Positions 19,746-28,345 are shown, counted from the stretch's first letter. The stretch: DNA of 64,000 bases from Cyanobium sp. FGCU52 (GCA_024958715.1 JANWUS010000041.1:34542-98541), one strand, 5' to 3'. The notes: a model not told the origin generated them from the sequence alone. Translations and numbers: made by a program.

Positions 19746-21094
19746 GGGGCTGCCTCTGCTGGCACCAGGCCACGTACGTCGATCTGACCGGTTACGGCAG
19801 CGGAGATTAGGGCGGAGCGGCGTTCTTGGAGTAAGTCAGTAGCAGATTTGGCTTCATCAATTAAGGATTCATATTCCTGAAGAAGCTTGCCTAGGTGACA
19901 TGCAATCTTCTCTTGCTCCTTGGTAGGAGGGCATGGGACCATCAGGGCCCGGATCTGCTCGACATTTATGCGTTTAAATGTTGAGCCAATCATAGCGCAA
20001 TCAAGCTGCCTGGTAATGGCGAGGGAGCGAAGCAAGAACCAGGTAAATGTTGAGGAGATGCTGCCTTTTCTCTTCATGATCACGACGTCTTGTCCCATGG
20101 CGAATTCTGGGAGGCTCTCTGCAACTTCTGCGACTTCGCCCACTGTCGCATTTCTTGAAAAGATTAGATCGCCGACTTCGGGCTTGCGTCCTCCCTCAAT
20201 AAGTGCTGAATAAAACTCTTCGGTAGTTTGCTTGGCGGCTGAAAGGTTAACCCACCTGCCTTGAACCTCGCGAATGCTTGCGAGTGGAAATCCTTCGAGT
20301 ACAAATTCCGCAGTAACGTGCTTGCAGTCAATAATGGACCAAGAGTGCTTAAGCGGGCCAACCTCCCAGTGCGCAGGCACCTCGCTGAACCACTCCACGC
20401 CTGAGTTCTTCATCGGTGCGTCCGGGTTCAGCCCCTTGGTGACGCCATGGGTGATTACCGTCTGGCGCTTCTCCTGAAGTAGTTTGATCAGCCGCTGCTG
20501 TTCGGCGATAAGGGCGTCGACCTTCCCAGTTTCGAGTTGAAGAAAACCGATAATCTCAGAGGTTTCAATATCGGAAGCGATGGGCACCGGGAGATCCATC
20601 AGATTTGTGGATGAGATGGATGCCAGATTGGTGCTTTGCTTTGATCGGCTGATGAAATAGGCGTTTGCCTGCATGGATGACGTATAGAGGTTGAGCCATG
20701 AAGGCCGAACCGAATGCGGGCGAACAGCAAAAACGTGATTCTGATGGATGCAAGGCTTAATTGCGTCATCCCATATGCAGCCACGGCCAAGCTTGTCAAA
20801 GTCTCCGCCTTCATTCATGAGGACATCACCCGCGCGTAGCAGATACCTTGGTAGCGTCGACTCCCGAACTTGAATCGTGTGAATGTTCTCTAGATTAAGA
20901 AAACCGTCTTGAACATTGGCGACTCTTAGGAAGGGGACCTCGATGCTGCCCTCTGGTTCCACATCCTTCCCCTTGGCAAGGCCTGTCTGAATCTCTGCAA
21001 CTCGTTTGAGAGGCTTGACTTGCCAGTGCTCTGGTATTTCGCCTAGCCACTCCACTCCACTGTATTTATAGGCCGGGTAGCGTGGAAAGCTCAC
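19742..21094 (-). CDS. hsdS: Type I restriction specificity subunit S (HsdS)
   Basis: A 450-residue specificity subunit with two target-recognition domains. Each half opens with the same signature (SGVEWLGEIPEHWQVKPLK near residue 12; SGVEWFSEVPAHWEVGPLK near 232) and ends in a helical spacer (LIAEQQRLIKLLQEKRQTVI; LIDEAKSATDLLQERRSALI). The recognised DNA site cannot be predicted. GC content is visibly lower than in hsdM and hsdR, usual for exchangeable HsdS. It is coupled by 4-base overlaps to rhuM upstream and hsdR downstream. Confidence 0.94.
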   Translation of the reverse strand: MSFPRYPAYKYSGVEWLGEIPEHWQVKPLKRVAEIQTGLAKGKDVEPEGSIEVPFLRVANVQDGFLNLENIHTIQVRESTLPRYLLRAGDVLMNEGGDFDKLGRGCIWDDAIKPCIHQNHVFAVRPHSVRPSWLNLYTSSMQANAYFISRSKQSTNLASISSTNLMDLPVPIASDIETSEIIGFLQLETGKVDALIAEQQRLIKLLQEKRQTVITHGVTKGLNPDAPMKNSGVEWFSEVPAHWEVGPLKHSWSIIDCKHVTAEFVLEGFPLASIREVQGRWVNLSAAKQTTEEFYSALIEGGRKPEVGDLIFSRNATVGEVAEVAESLPEFAMGQDVVIMKRKGSISSTFTWFLLRSLAITRQLDCAMIGSTFKRINVEQIRALMVPCPPTKEQEKIACHLGKLLQEYESLIDEAKSATDLLQERRSALISAAVTGQIDVRGLVPAEAAP

Positions 21095-22149
21095 GGTTGT
21101 TTCTCCTTGCCTGTGCTTCGCTTTTCAGCGATCCGTGCCACATCCTCCAGGGCTACCATGGCGTCAACAGCGCCGAGCTCTTCTGCAGCGAGCCGGCGGC
21201 GCTCATTGAACTGCTCGTAGGCAGCGAACGCCCGCTGCTCGGCTGCATCGCGGGACACGCTGCCACGCCCCGGGAGGACATCGCGATCGTTGAAAGACAG
21301 GAACGCATCCAACCGCTCAGGCCAATCCTTCAGGAACACCTGCTTGCGGCGCTGTGCCTGATCCTCGGCATAATCGAGAAACATGCCAACAATGCGATTC
21401 AGCTCCTTGATCTCATCCTCCTTCAGGTAGTTCTTGGCCACCGTCACATCGTCCTTGCGCACCCGGGCACCCTTCCAGCTGGTGAGGCCCATGTTCGGCA
21501 GCGCGGGATTCGCGCGCTGGGCGATGATCTCGGGAGCCGTCAGTCCGGTGACAGCAAAGTGCAGCTTGTTCTGCACCGTCTTGAACATGTTCTGTGTTTC
21601 CGAATCCGAAGGCTGGTAATCGGCGGCCAGAGCCAGAATATCTTTCACGCGTAGATACAAGCGCTGTTCACTGGCTCGGATGTCACGAATCCGCTCCAGC
21701 AGTTCATCGAAGTAATCAGGCAGGACCGCTGTCACCGGTTGACGCAGTCGCTCGTCATCCATGGCGAAGCCCTTCACCAGGTACTCGCTCAGACGGTCAT
21801 TAGCCCACTGGCGGAACTGGGTGCCTCGCTGGCTGCGCACACGGAAGCCCACCGCCAGAACTGCCTGGAGGCTGTAGTGGCTGATCTCCCTGGCAACCTC
21901 CCGTTTCCCCTCGATTCGAACTATCCGGAATTTCCGGATAGTTGAACTTTCCTCAAGTTCTTTGTCTTCGTAGATGTTCAGAAGGTGCTCGTTGATCGTC
22001 TTAACGTCTTTCTGGTAAAGCTCTCCCATCTGGGCCTGGGTCAGCCAGAGGTTTTCTTCCTCGAAGCGACACTGGATGCGCGTTTTCCCATCTTCGGTCT
22101 GATAGAGAATCAGATCGGCAGGTGGAGTGGGTTCCATGGGCTCGCTCAC
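21091..22149 (-). CDS. rhuM: RhuM family protein inside the type I RM operon
   Basis: A 352-residue protein of the RhuM family: [16 protein letters not shown], the linker to [20 protein letters not shown] and [12 protein letters not shown] are the conserved core, and [17 protein letters not shown] follows. RhuM was first described in Salmonella; the activity is unknown, and family members often lie in RM loci. Both ends overlap neighbours by 4 bases (hsdM stop, hsdS start), so it is translated with the RM complex. A decayed relative lies at 24338-24624. Confidence 0.9.
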   Translation of the reverse strand: MSEPMEPTPPADLILYQTEDGKTRIQCRFEEENLWLTQAQMGELYQKDVKTINEHLLNIYEDKELEESSTIRKFRIVRIEGKREVAREISHYSLQAVLAVGFRVRSQRGTQFRQWANDRLSEYLVKGFAMDDERLRQPVTAVLPDYFDELLERIRDIRASEQRLYLRVKDILALAADYQPSDSETQNMFKTVQNKLHFAVTGLTAPEIIAQRANPALPNMGLTSWKGARVRKDDVTVAKNYLKEDEIKELNRIVGMFLDYAEDQAQRRKQVFLKDWPERLDAFLSFNDRDVLPGRGSVSRDAAEQRAFAAYEQFNERRRLAAEELGAVDAMVALEDVARIAEKRSTGKEKQP

Positions 22150-23888
22150 CCTGTCAGCCCCCCGATCATCGCCAGAATTCGATCCGTCACCTCCTTCAGT
22201 TCGGCGTCGATCACCTCCAGTGGCCTGGGTGGTGTGAACACATAGAAGTGCCGGTTGAACGGGATCTCGTACCCCACCTTGGTCTTGTCGTGGTCGATCC
22301 AGGCATCGGGCACATGGGGAAGCACCTCGCGCTCGAAGTAGGTCTGCACGTCTTCGCTCAGTGGCACGTTCTCGGTGTCGCGGAGGCTGGAGTCAGCCAT
22401 CGGCTTACCTTTGGCCTTGCCCTTCTGGCCCACCACCACGTTGCCGGCTTCATCCCGCAGGGGCCGCTCCACCGTGATCGTGCGGTAGCCAAAAGCTTCG
22501 TTGGGGAAGATCTTGCTGATCGGCTTGCCGTCCTTCTCCGCTTCCTCGAAGCGCCCGAACAGCTGGGTGATCTCCTCGATGTGCTCGGGGCTCAGTTCCT
22601 TGCGCTTGCTGCCCAGGCTCTTGCGCATCTTCTGCCAGAAGCTGCTGGCATCGATCAATTGCACCTTGCCCTTGCGAGTCACCGGCTTGCGGTTGCTCAG
22701 GATCCAGATGTAGGTGCTGATCCCCGTGTTGTAGAACATGTCCGTGGGCAGGGCCACGATCGCCTCCACCAGGTCGTTCTCCAGCACGTAGCGGCGGATC
22801 TCGCTTTCGCCGGATCCGGCTCCGCCGGTGAACAGGGGTGAGCCGTTCAGCACGATCCCGATGCGGCTGCCACCATCCACGGCGGGTCGCATCTTCGAGA
22901 TCAGGTGCAGCAGAAACAGCAGTGAGCCGTCGCTCACCCGCGGCAGACCCGGCCCGAAGCGCCCGTCGTAGCCCATCAGAGCGGCTTCCTTGCGGATGTC
23001 CTTCTCGATCTTCTTCCAGTCCACCCCGAACGGTGGATTGGAGAGCATGTAGTCGAACTGCTGCTCCTGCAGGCCGTCGTCGTTGAGGGTGTTGCCGAAG
23101 ATGATGTTGCGGATGTCCTGGCCCTTGATCAGCATGTCGGCCTTGCAGATCGCGTACGACTCCGCATTCAGCTCCTGGCCATACATCACCAGCCGGGCCT
23201 CGGGGTTGTGCTCCGCCAGGTGCTCCTCGCTCACGCTCAGCATTCCGCCGGTGCCCACCGCCGGGTCGTAGAGGGTGCGCACCACGCCGGGCTTGCTGAG
23301 GGCGTCGTCGTCTTCGATGAACAGCAGGTTCACCATCAGCCGGATCACCTCTCTTGGCGTGAAGTGCTCCCCGGCGGTTTCATTCGATTCCTCGGCGAAC
23401 TTGCGGATCAGTTCCTCGAACACCGTGCCCATCTGGGCGTTGCTCACCACCTCCGGGTGCAGGTCGATCCCCGCGAAGCGCTCCGTGACCAGGTACAGCA
23501 GGCCGGCCTTGGCCAGCTTGTCGATCTGGGTGTGGAACTCGAAGCTCTCGAAGATGTCGCGCACCGCCGGCGAAAACGCCTGCAGGTAGGCCCGCAGGTT
23601 CTCGCCGATGTGGTCCTGATCACCCATCAGCCGCTTCATGTCGAGCGGTGAGGTGTTGTAGAAGAGCAGCCCCGCCTTCTTGAGCAGGAACGGCTCGGGG
23701 TTCAGGCCGGCGGCCTCGCGCAGCTCCTTCTCCGCCAGTACCTCGGGCTTGGTGGCCTCCAGCACGCAGTCAAGCCGCCGCAGCACCGTGAACGGCAGGA
23801 TCACCTTGCCGAAGTCGCTGCGCTTGTAGTCGCCCCGCAGCAGGTCGGCCACCGACCACAGGAACGAGGAGAGGTTCTGATCGGCCAT
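22146..23888 (-). CDS. hsdM: Type I restriction modification methylase subunit M (HsdM)
   Basis: A 580-residue N6-adenine methyltransferase. An N-terminal helical HsdM domain (residues ~5-140) precedes the catalytic domain with SAM motif [10 protein letters not shown] at 208-217 and NPPF at 284-287 (SNPPFGVDW). With HsdS it methylates the recognition site and protects host DNA. First gene of the operon; ATG at 23888. The stop overlaps rhuM. Confidence 0.95.
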   Translation of the reverse strand: MADQNLSSFLWSVADLLRGDYKRSDFGKVILPFTVLRRLDCVLEATKPEVLAEKELREAAGLNPEPFLLKKAGLLFYNTSPLDMKRLMGDQDHIGENLRAYLQAFSPAVRDIFESFEFHTQIDKLAKAGLLYLVTERFAGIDLHPEVVSNAQMGTVFEELIRKFAEESNETAGEHFTPREVIRLMVNLLFIEDDDALSKPGVVRTLYDPAVGTGGMLSVSEEHLAEHNPEARLVMYGQELNAESYAICKADMLIKGQDIRNIIFGNTLNDDGLQEQQFDYMLSNPPFGVDWKKIEKDIRKEAALMGYDGRFGPGLPRVSDGSLLFLLHLISKMRPAVDGGSRIGIVLNGSPLFTGGAGSGESEIRRYVLENDLVEAIVALPTDMFYNTGISTYIWILSNRKPVTRKGKVQLIDASSFWQKMRKSLGSKRKELSPEHIEEITQLFGRFEEAEKDGKPISKIFPNEAFGYRTITVERPLRDEAGNVVVGQKGKAKGKPMADSSLRDTENVPLSEDVQTYFEREVLPHVPDAWIDHDKTKVGYEIPFNRHFYVFTPPRPLEVIDAELKEVTDRILAMIGGLTG

Positions 23889-23942
23889 TCAGGGATCAGA
23901 CCGGTGCCGCTGTTGGGGAGTATGGCAATCGCGGGGTGGAAT

Positions 23943-23971
23943 GGGGGTTTTGGGGGGCTGGGGGTTGGGGG
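23943..23971 (+). other. Four-tract G-quadruplex motif upstream of hsdM
   Basis: Four runs of 5, 6, 5 and 5 G on the plus strand are separated by TTTT, CT and TT, a pattern that can form an intramolecular G-quadruplex. It lies 55-83 bases upstream of the hsdM start, on the non-coding side of that promoter. A regulatory effect is only inferred. Confidence 0.45.
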
Positions 23972-24077
23972 CACCGTGGGGTTCTGTGCGGCTGGTGCAT
24001 TGCTTGGGCGCTTGGCGGGGTTTCCGGGGTGGTTTGTCGGGAGGTTGGCCAGAGGAGCTTGGTTGTTGGCACTTGGC

Positions 24078-24158
24078 CTAGGCCCCATGCAGCAGTGAAC
24101 CTGGCCGCTGCTTGATCACGATGATTGAGAAGATGGTGTCGAGCAGGTAGCGGAGCAT
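24078..24158 (-). pseudogene. vapC toxin remnant (N-terminal stub)
   Basis: A 26-codon frame starting MLRYLLDTIFSIIVIKQRP resembles the start of VapC PIN-domain toxins (typically MLRYLLDTN...Y.IK.RP). It stops at a TAG after 26 codons, so the catalytic PIN domain is missing. Its start lies 9 bases after the end of the VapB-like fragment, as in intact vapBC pairs. Identification is from the short motif only. Confidence 0.55.
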
Positions 24159-24166
24159 CACCGGGC

Positions 24167-24337
24167 TCAGATTGCTGCCCGCTCGCCCTGGTGCTGGCTG
24201 GCTCGCTCAGTCATGAAATCGTCTGGAACGGTGGGGCCGCCCTTGAAGTAGCTGTCCCAGCCGGAGCCCAGCGGGGCGATGCTGTGCTCCAGCAGCTCAT
24301 CAAAATCGTTGGTGCCCCCCAATGTCGCCGGCTCGTG
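24167..24337 (-). pseudogene. vapB-type antitoxin remnant fused behind rhuM sequence
   Basis: The C-terminal part of an open frame (GWDSYFKGGPTVPDDFMTER and tail) looks like the C-terminus of VapB antitoxins, which end in a W.S.F....P..DDFM.ER pattern. The N-terminus of the same frame is rhuM-like, so the original vapB start and DNA-binding part are gone. It is followed directly by the vapC stub. Confidence 0.5.
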
Positions 24338-24624
24338 AAGGCGCTCATTGGCCCATTGGCGGAACTGCGTGCCTCGCTGGCTGCGCACACGGAAGCCAAC
24401 GGCCAGGATGATGAGCAGGCTGTAGTGGGGTATCTGGCGCTTGCGTGCTGCGCCCCCTCGGATTGAACTGGTAAGAAGTGCTTACAAGTTGAACCTTCGA
24501 CGAGTTCGCCTTTCTCGTAAATTGCCTTGATGGTCTACGAGATTGTTTGCAGCCTGGACTGGTAGAGCTCCCGTACTTGAGCCTGGATCAGCCAGAGGTT
24601 GTCGTTTTCAACGCGGCATATCGC
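24338..24624 (-). pseudogene. Degraded second rhuM
   Basis: On the minus strand, ICRVENDNLWLIQAQVRELYQ (in frame from about 24622) matches the rhuM N-terminus. An in-frame TAG at 24535-24537, a frameshift near 24440 and then RQIPHYSLLIILAVGF followed by [16 protein letters not shown] complete the core before the match ends. It shares blocks with the intact rhuM at 21091-22149 but is clearly dead. Confidence 0.65.
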
Positions 24625-24867
24625 AGCCCTCGCTTTGTTACAGACGAAGAAAATGTCGACAACGACGTCAGTTCATCGACACATCCCAGGGGTGTCGGTG
24701 CCAAGCCCGCCAAGGAGCTGCGGATCTGGCCGTCGTTGTGGCTGGCCCGCTCATCCAATCAAGGGCACGTGCGCGACTGCAAAGGGGTCATAGATCGGTG
24801 AAGGCCAGCTCATCCTCCGGGGGATTCCCATTCCTGCAGCCCGGCTTCCACGCCCAGTTCCATCAGG
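24625..24867. other. Stretch without recognised gene
   Basis: About 240 bases between the rhuM remnant and the small partner gene of the zeta-type toxin. No confident coding region, repeat or RNA was seen; it is probably decayed accessory DNA. Confidence 0.5.
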
Positions 24868-25065
24868 TCAGCCTTCATCGCTTGCCTCCGGGGTGCTGTC
24901 CAGCTCGGCACCTCGGAGAATGCGGAGCTCGCCATCGATCCGCACGGCGATGCCGGTGCCGGTCCGGCGGGCCAGTTCACGTGCCCGCTGGCCGGCTCGC
25001 ACAAGAGCCGCCGAAACCCGATCGAGATCAGGATCCTCGAGATGGCTTGCAAAATCAAGGCTCAT
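24868..25065 (-). CDS. Small partner of zeta-type toxin (65 residues)
   Basis: A 65-residue protein (MSLDFASHLEDPDLDRVSAA...) with a helix of LDRVSAALVRAGQRARELARR and a strand pair TGIAVRIDGELRILRG. Small proteins of this shape often accompany zeta-like kinase toxins. Its ATG overlaps the stop of the toxin remnant (ATGA), so the pair was one operon. Antitoxin role is inferred. Confidence 0.6.
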   Translation of the reverse strand: MSLDFASHLEDPDLDRVSAALVRAGQRARELARRTGTGIAVRIDGELRILRGAELDSTPEASDEG

Positions 25066-25478
25066 CGGTTGCGCCCCTCTGCCAGCAGCACCGGTTTTTC
25101 GCCACCATTATCGATCAACTGCCAGCTGTCTACCGCTGGCTGGTAGTGCTGATGGAAATTCGTCAGCCCTGCGGCAAATCGCCTTTGGATCACCGGTATG
25201 GGGATGGCATGGCCCCCCTGGCTGATGCGGAGGCGAACTCGCTCAATCGCGTCGTCAACGCTGCCCAGACTCAGAAAGATCAGTTTGCTGCGATAGCCAT
25301 CTCTCCGCCAGCGTTCAATTTTTCGCAGATATCCCTTGTCCGCCAGGGTGGTCTCGAAAGCGAAATCAGTACATTCCATTGCGTAGCGATCAATCTCTTC
25401 CAGCATCAACCGTCCCGCCCGCCGGGCCGCAAGCTCCGGCGCAAACGGAGACAGGCCGGCGGCGATCAGATCCGCCGT
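25062..25478 (-). pseudogene. Zeta toxin family kinase, 5' truncated
   Basis: The minus strand encodes ADLIAAGLSPFAPELAARRAG, then LMLEEIDRYAMECTDFAFET and LRISQGGHAIPIPVIQRRF, the middle and C-terminal parts of zeta-toxin/UMP-kinase-like proteins (N-A-D-L-I..G and E.TL sequences). The longest clean frame starts at 25409. Just upstream, near 25475, one extra base breaks the frame, and the P-loop (normally GPNGSGKST) is absent. ATP binding is therefore lost and the toxin is probably dead. Confidence 0.6.
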
Positions 25479-25716
25479 TCATCTCCAGGATCCGGTCGCT
25501 CATCTGCAGGTGCGGTTGCCTCATTGGGATTTGTGCCGGCGTTCAGCGGCTCCCTGCCGCCGGCTGCTCCAGGGCCTTGCGGAGAAGGCTTTCGGCGCCG
25601 TAGCCGACTCAGTCAGGCCTGGCACGCGCCATCATCGGGGATTGCCCCCAGTTGGGGACGTCGGTGCTGGCCCTGCACGGCCCACACTGGTACACACCGA
25701 AGCCACCACGCCCGCC
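25479..25716. other. Stretch without recognised gene
   Basis: About 240 bases upstream of the toxin remnant. On the minus strand a short piece reads ESLLRKALEQPAAGSR before a stop, which could be the tail of a lost gene. No other signal was seen. Confidence 0.4.
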
Positions 25717-25908
25717 ATGGCGGACCCCAACCTCACGATCCATTCCGGCAGCTGCCTGGGGCGCACCTGCCTGAAGTGGGGCGTGGATGGCGAACTCACC
25801 GCACTCGACCGCGAGTTGATCATGGAGCGCCTGGCCCAGGTGGATCATGATGTGGCCGCCCTGCGCCGGGGCACCCTGGATCGCCAACCATGTCCCTCGA
25901 CCAGTTGA
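25717..25908 (+). CDS. Hypothetical protein (63 residues)
   Basis: A small acidic open frame (MADPNLTIHSGSCLGRTCLK...) with two cysteines near the N-terminus and a helix of LDRELIMERLAQVDHDVAALR. Family not recognised. It overlaps the following Nif11-like gene by 19 bases and runs the same way, so the two may be linked. It could be a chance frame. Confidence 0.4.
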   Translation: MADPNLTIHSGSCLGRTCLKWGVDGELTALDRELIMERLAQVDHDVAALRRGTLDRQPCPSTS

Positions 25909-26105
25909 AAGCCTTTCTGGGCCTGATGTCCACAGACATGGCACTGCGCCAGACGGTCATGGCGGCGGCCACGGCCGACGATGTTGCTCAGATCGCCGGC
26001 AAACTCGGCTATCAATTCTCCGGCGATGAGCTGCTGCGTCTGTCTGGGCAGAAGGTGGGCCGCGTCAAGGTGACCAAGCAGGATATTCCTGGCGAGTACA
26101 ACTAG
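25890..26105 (+). CDS. Nif11 domain peptide (leader-like, no obvious core)
   Basis: A 71-residue protein whose first ~50 residues (MSLDQLKAFLGLMSTDMALR, then AATADDVAQIAGKLGYQFSGDELLRLS) match the Nif11 domain used as leader peptide of ribosomally made natural products such as prochlorosins. The usual GG/GA cleavage site and a Cys/Ser/Thr-rich core are absent; the tail is KVTKQDIPGEYN. No modifying enzyme (LanM, radical SAM) is nearby, so it may be a stand-alone Nif11 protein. Confidence 0.75.
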   Translation: MSLDQLKAFLGLMSTDMALRQTVMAAATADDVAQIAGKLGYQFSGDELLRLSGQKVGRVKVTKQDIPGEYN

Positions 26106-26160
26106 CCAGATTGAGGCGATCTGCCGCTTGTTCCCATCTGGGGGCAGGCGGCATGAATGA

Positions 26161-26550
26161 TCAGGGCCAGGCGATGAAAGTGACCGGCTCATATTTCGCA
26201 ATCGTGATCCGCCAGGCCCTCGTGGCCAGCTCCTCGAGGCTGCTGAGCAGCGTTGCCGTTTCACCGCCGGCCAGCCAGTTCGCCTTGAGCAGGGGAAGCT
26301 GCTCGCTCATCACCTCCAGCGGCAGTTCCACCAGCAGCAGGCTGCTTTCCCCGGCGGCCCGCTGCATCGGACCCTCATCGCTGCGCTGCCACAGTCGCAG
26401 CAGCAGTTCCAGCGCCAGGGCGCGGCCATCGTCGCCAGGATCGCTGGCATCGCCTGCGCCGGCTGCCTGGGATTTGCCGTTCAGCGGCAGCGCCCGTTGA
26501 CCGCCGATCTCCACCAGGGCCAGCGCTAGGAGATAGGGAGCCTCTGCCAT
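26161..26550 (-). CDS. Hypothetical protein (129 residues)
   Basis: A mostly helical protein (MAEAPYLLALALVEIGGQRA...) with a Gly/Asp-rich loop at residues ~30-40 and a C-terminus of LEELATRAWRITIAKYEPVT. Family not recognised. The ATG at 26550 is preferred. The frame stays open up to 26691, but that extension is Arg-rich and less protein-like. It faces away from the CP12-like gene. Confidence 0.5.
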   Translation of the reverse strand: MAEAPYLLALALVEIGGQRALPLNGKSQAAGAGDASDPGDDGRALALELLLRLWQRSDEGPMQRAAGESSLLLVELPLEVMSEQLPLLKANWLAGGETATLLSSLEELATRAWRITIAKYEPVTFIAWP

Positions 26551-26745
26551 GAAAACGATCCAGTTGGGTGCCGCACCACCCTGGCGGATCAACACTCCCG
26601 GCACGATCCCGCCCGGCAAGATGAGTAAAAGTACTTGAAAAACGGCGGAGATTCGCCAGCGTTCGCCCGGCCTGTTGCCCCGCCCAGGCATCCGGCAGGG
26701 CTACATTCTCCGGGCCAATTCGCACCCCTGCGGGGGCTGTGTGCC

Positions 26746-26964
26746 ATGGCCACCATCACAGTCCAGCTCCAGGCCTATCGTTCCGCCCTTGCCGATGCCC
26801 AGACCAAAGGCGACCAGGCGATCGCTCGCAAGATCGAGCAGCAGATCAGAGAACTCGAGGAATTCCAGCAGCGCCACCCCGAGGAGGCCGAGGCGCCATC
26901 GCCTTTCGAAGTGTTCTGCGACCTCAACCCTTCCGACATCAACTGCCGCGTCTACGACGACTGA
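26746..26964 (+). CDS. CP12 domain-like protein
   Basis: A 72-residue protein with an N-terminal coiled-coil-like helix (YRSALADAQTKGDQAIARKI) and the C-terminal CP12 signature FCDLNPSDINCRVYDD (two Cys with Asn-Pro between, ending YDD). In CP12 this C-terminal disulfide loop binds GAPDH and switches off the Calvin cycle with PRK in the dark. The N-terminal Cys pair and PRK-binding part of full CP12 are missing, so this is a half-CP12 of the type found in picocyanobacteria. Function inferred. Confidence 0.75.
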   Translation: MATITVQLQAYRSALADAQTKGDQAIARKIEQQIRELEEFQQRHPEEAEAPSPFEVFCDLNPSDINCRVYDD

Positions 26965-27051
26965 ACGGCGGCCGATTCGCTGTCGACTCTCCCCAGCCCT
27001 AGGGTTGTAGCCGGCTCTCTTCGCGACCCGACCACGGGCCATCGCCTGCGC

Positions 27052-27747
27052 ATGGACCTCACTCCCTTCCTGGCCACCGCCGACAAGGGGACCCATGAGG
27101 AAGGCCTGGAATCGATCGAGATTCCAGGCCGCGTCGCCATCGCGGCCAAGGGTCGTTTTCTGCTGCGCGCCTTGTGCCGCAGTTTCGGCGGCTACTCCCG
27201 GATCACCTGTGCCGTCACCGATCAGGAGGCCTGCCTCAACTATCTTGCGGAAGAAGCCGGTGATCCCTACGAGTTACTGGTCTGCACCGATTATCTCGAG
27301 AGCGGTAATGGTTTTGAGCTCGTGCGGGAGGCTCGCCAGCAGCATCCGAAGCTTCACGCTGTGATCCTGGCGCTCGGCGATGCCATCCCAGCCGAGTGTC
27401 TCGAGGCCCCATGGCTGGAGGCCGTTGTGGCCGAGGCTGACTTCGTCGATGATCAACAGCCCTTGCAGGCCGCCGTGATGGCGGTGTTGGGTGGCCACTC
27501 TTACCGCAGCCCATCTCTGCGCACGGGCATCCTGCCCTACCTGAGTTGCCCCAGGCTCACCCCCCGCGAATACGAGGTTCTCGACCTGCTTGCCAGTGGT
27601 CTCAGCGACCGCGAAATCGCCAAGCGTCTTGTGGTGAGTGATGAAACGGCACACACCTACACCAAGCGTTTGCTGCAGACCCTCAACGTCCATAACCGCC
27701 TGCAGGCCGTGCTGAAGGGAATGCGCTGCGGCATGATTCAGATCTGA
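27052..27747 (+). CDS. LuxR-type response regulator
   Basis: A 231-residue DNA-binding protein. Residues ~25-150 resemble a receiver domain, with a possible phospho-Asp in LLVCTDYLESGNGFELVREA, and residues ~168-225 hold a LuxR/NarL helix-turn-helix (LTPREYEVLDLLASGLSDRE; TAHTYTKRLLQTLNVHNRLQ). No partner kinase is adjacent. Targets unknown. Confidence 0.8.
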   Translation: MDLTPFLATADKGTHEEGLESIEIPGRVAIAAKGRFLLRALCRSFGGYSRITCAVTDQEACLNYLAEEAGDPYELLVCTDYLESGNGFELVREARQQHPKLHAVILALGDAIPAECLEAPWLEAVVAEADFVDDQQPLQAAVMAVLGGHSYRSPSLRTGILPYLSCPRLTPREYEVLDLLASGLSDREIAKRLVVSDETAHTYTKRLLQTLNVHNRLQAVLKGMRCGMIQI

Positions 27748-27818
27748 TTGCCCCCAACCGGGGACTTGGCCTGACGGAGCAGCTGACCGAACATTCGGCC
27801 GTCCAAGCCCTTGCTGCC

Positions 27819-28052
27819 ATGAGCCAGGCAACGTTCACCACCGCCCTCACCATCGGCGAACTGGAAGCCAGTTATCCCCTCTACTGCAAGGCGCTGCGCA
27901 TCCTGATCCGAGAAGAGAAAACCCTCCAGCAGATCCAGCGGAGTGTCTGCTGGTACCGCCTTGAGACGCTGCATCGCTGCCTGCCACGCCGTTATAAGGA
28001 TCCAAACCACCTTTACTTCCATCTCAGGCGAGAGATCAGCGCTGAAGCGTGA
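27819..28052 (+). CDS. Conserved small cyanobacterial protein (77 residues)
   Basis: A 77-residue basic protein (TIGELEASYPLYCKALRILI; QRSVCWYRLETLHRCLPRRY) with a helical pattern. It looks like a small conserved protein of picocyanobacteria with no assigned function; I recognise the ELEASYPLYCKALR pattern only loosely. The ATG at 27819 is 71 bases after the LuxR regulator. Confidence 0.55.
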   Translation: MSQATFTTALTIGELEASYPLYCKALRILIREEKTLQQIQRSVCWYRLETLHRCLPRRYKDPNHLYFHLRREISAEA

Positions 28053-28345
28053 TCTTGGCCCTATCTTGAATGGCAGCCGGTGATGCTCCCCCTCCGCCGG
28101 CTCCTGGAGTCTCTGCTCGGCGAACTGACCTCTGATGTCACATAAGTTCCGCGCAAGGGTGAGCCAAACGTAGCTTTCTGATTGGGCGATAGGACAATCT
28201 CCGAGGCTTGGTTCTGTTTCATGCCGCTGAAATCTCATGTAAATCTAAGCTTCCTTCTTGGCGCCAGCCTGGTTATCCTTCATCCAGCCCGTTATGTCCA
28301 GGCGTCGGGCCGCCCTGCCATGCGACACCCGATCGCTCTGACGTC
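28053..28345. other. Intergenic stretch without recognised feature
   Basis: About 290 bases between the small protein and the MBL-fold gene. No tRNA, repeat or clear hairpin was seen; it probably holds the promoter of the MBL-fold/methyltransferase pair. Confidence 0.5.

Noticed and set aside
24543..25850. A 435-codon plus-strand frame through the toxin remnants
   Set aside because: Arg/Pro/Ser-rich without homology; the minus strand holds recognisable toxin and partner sequence.
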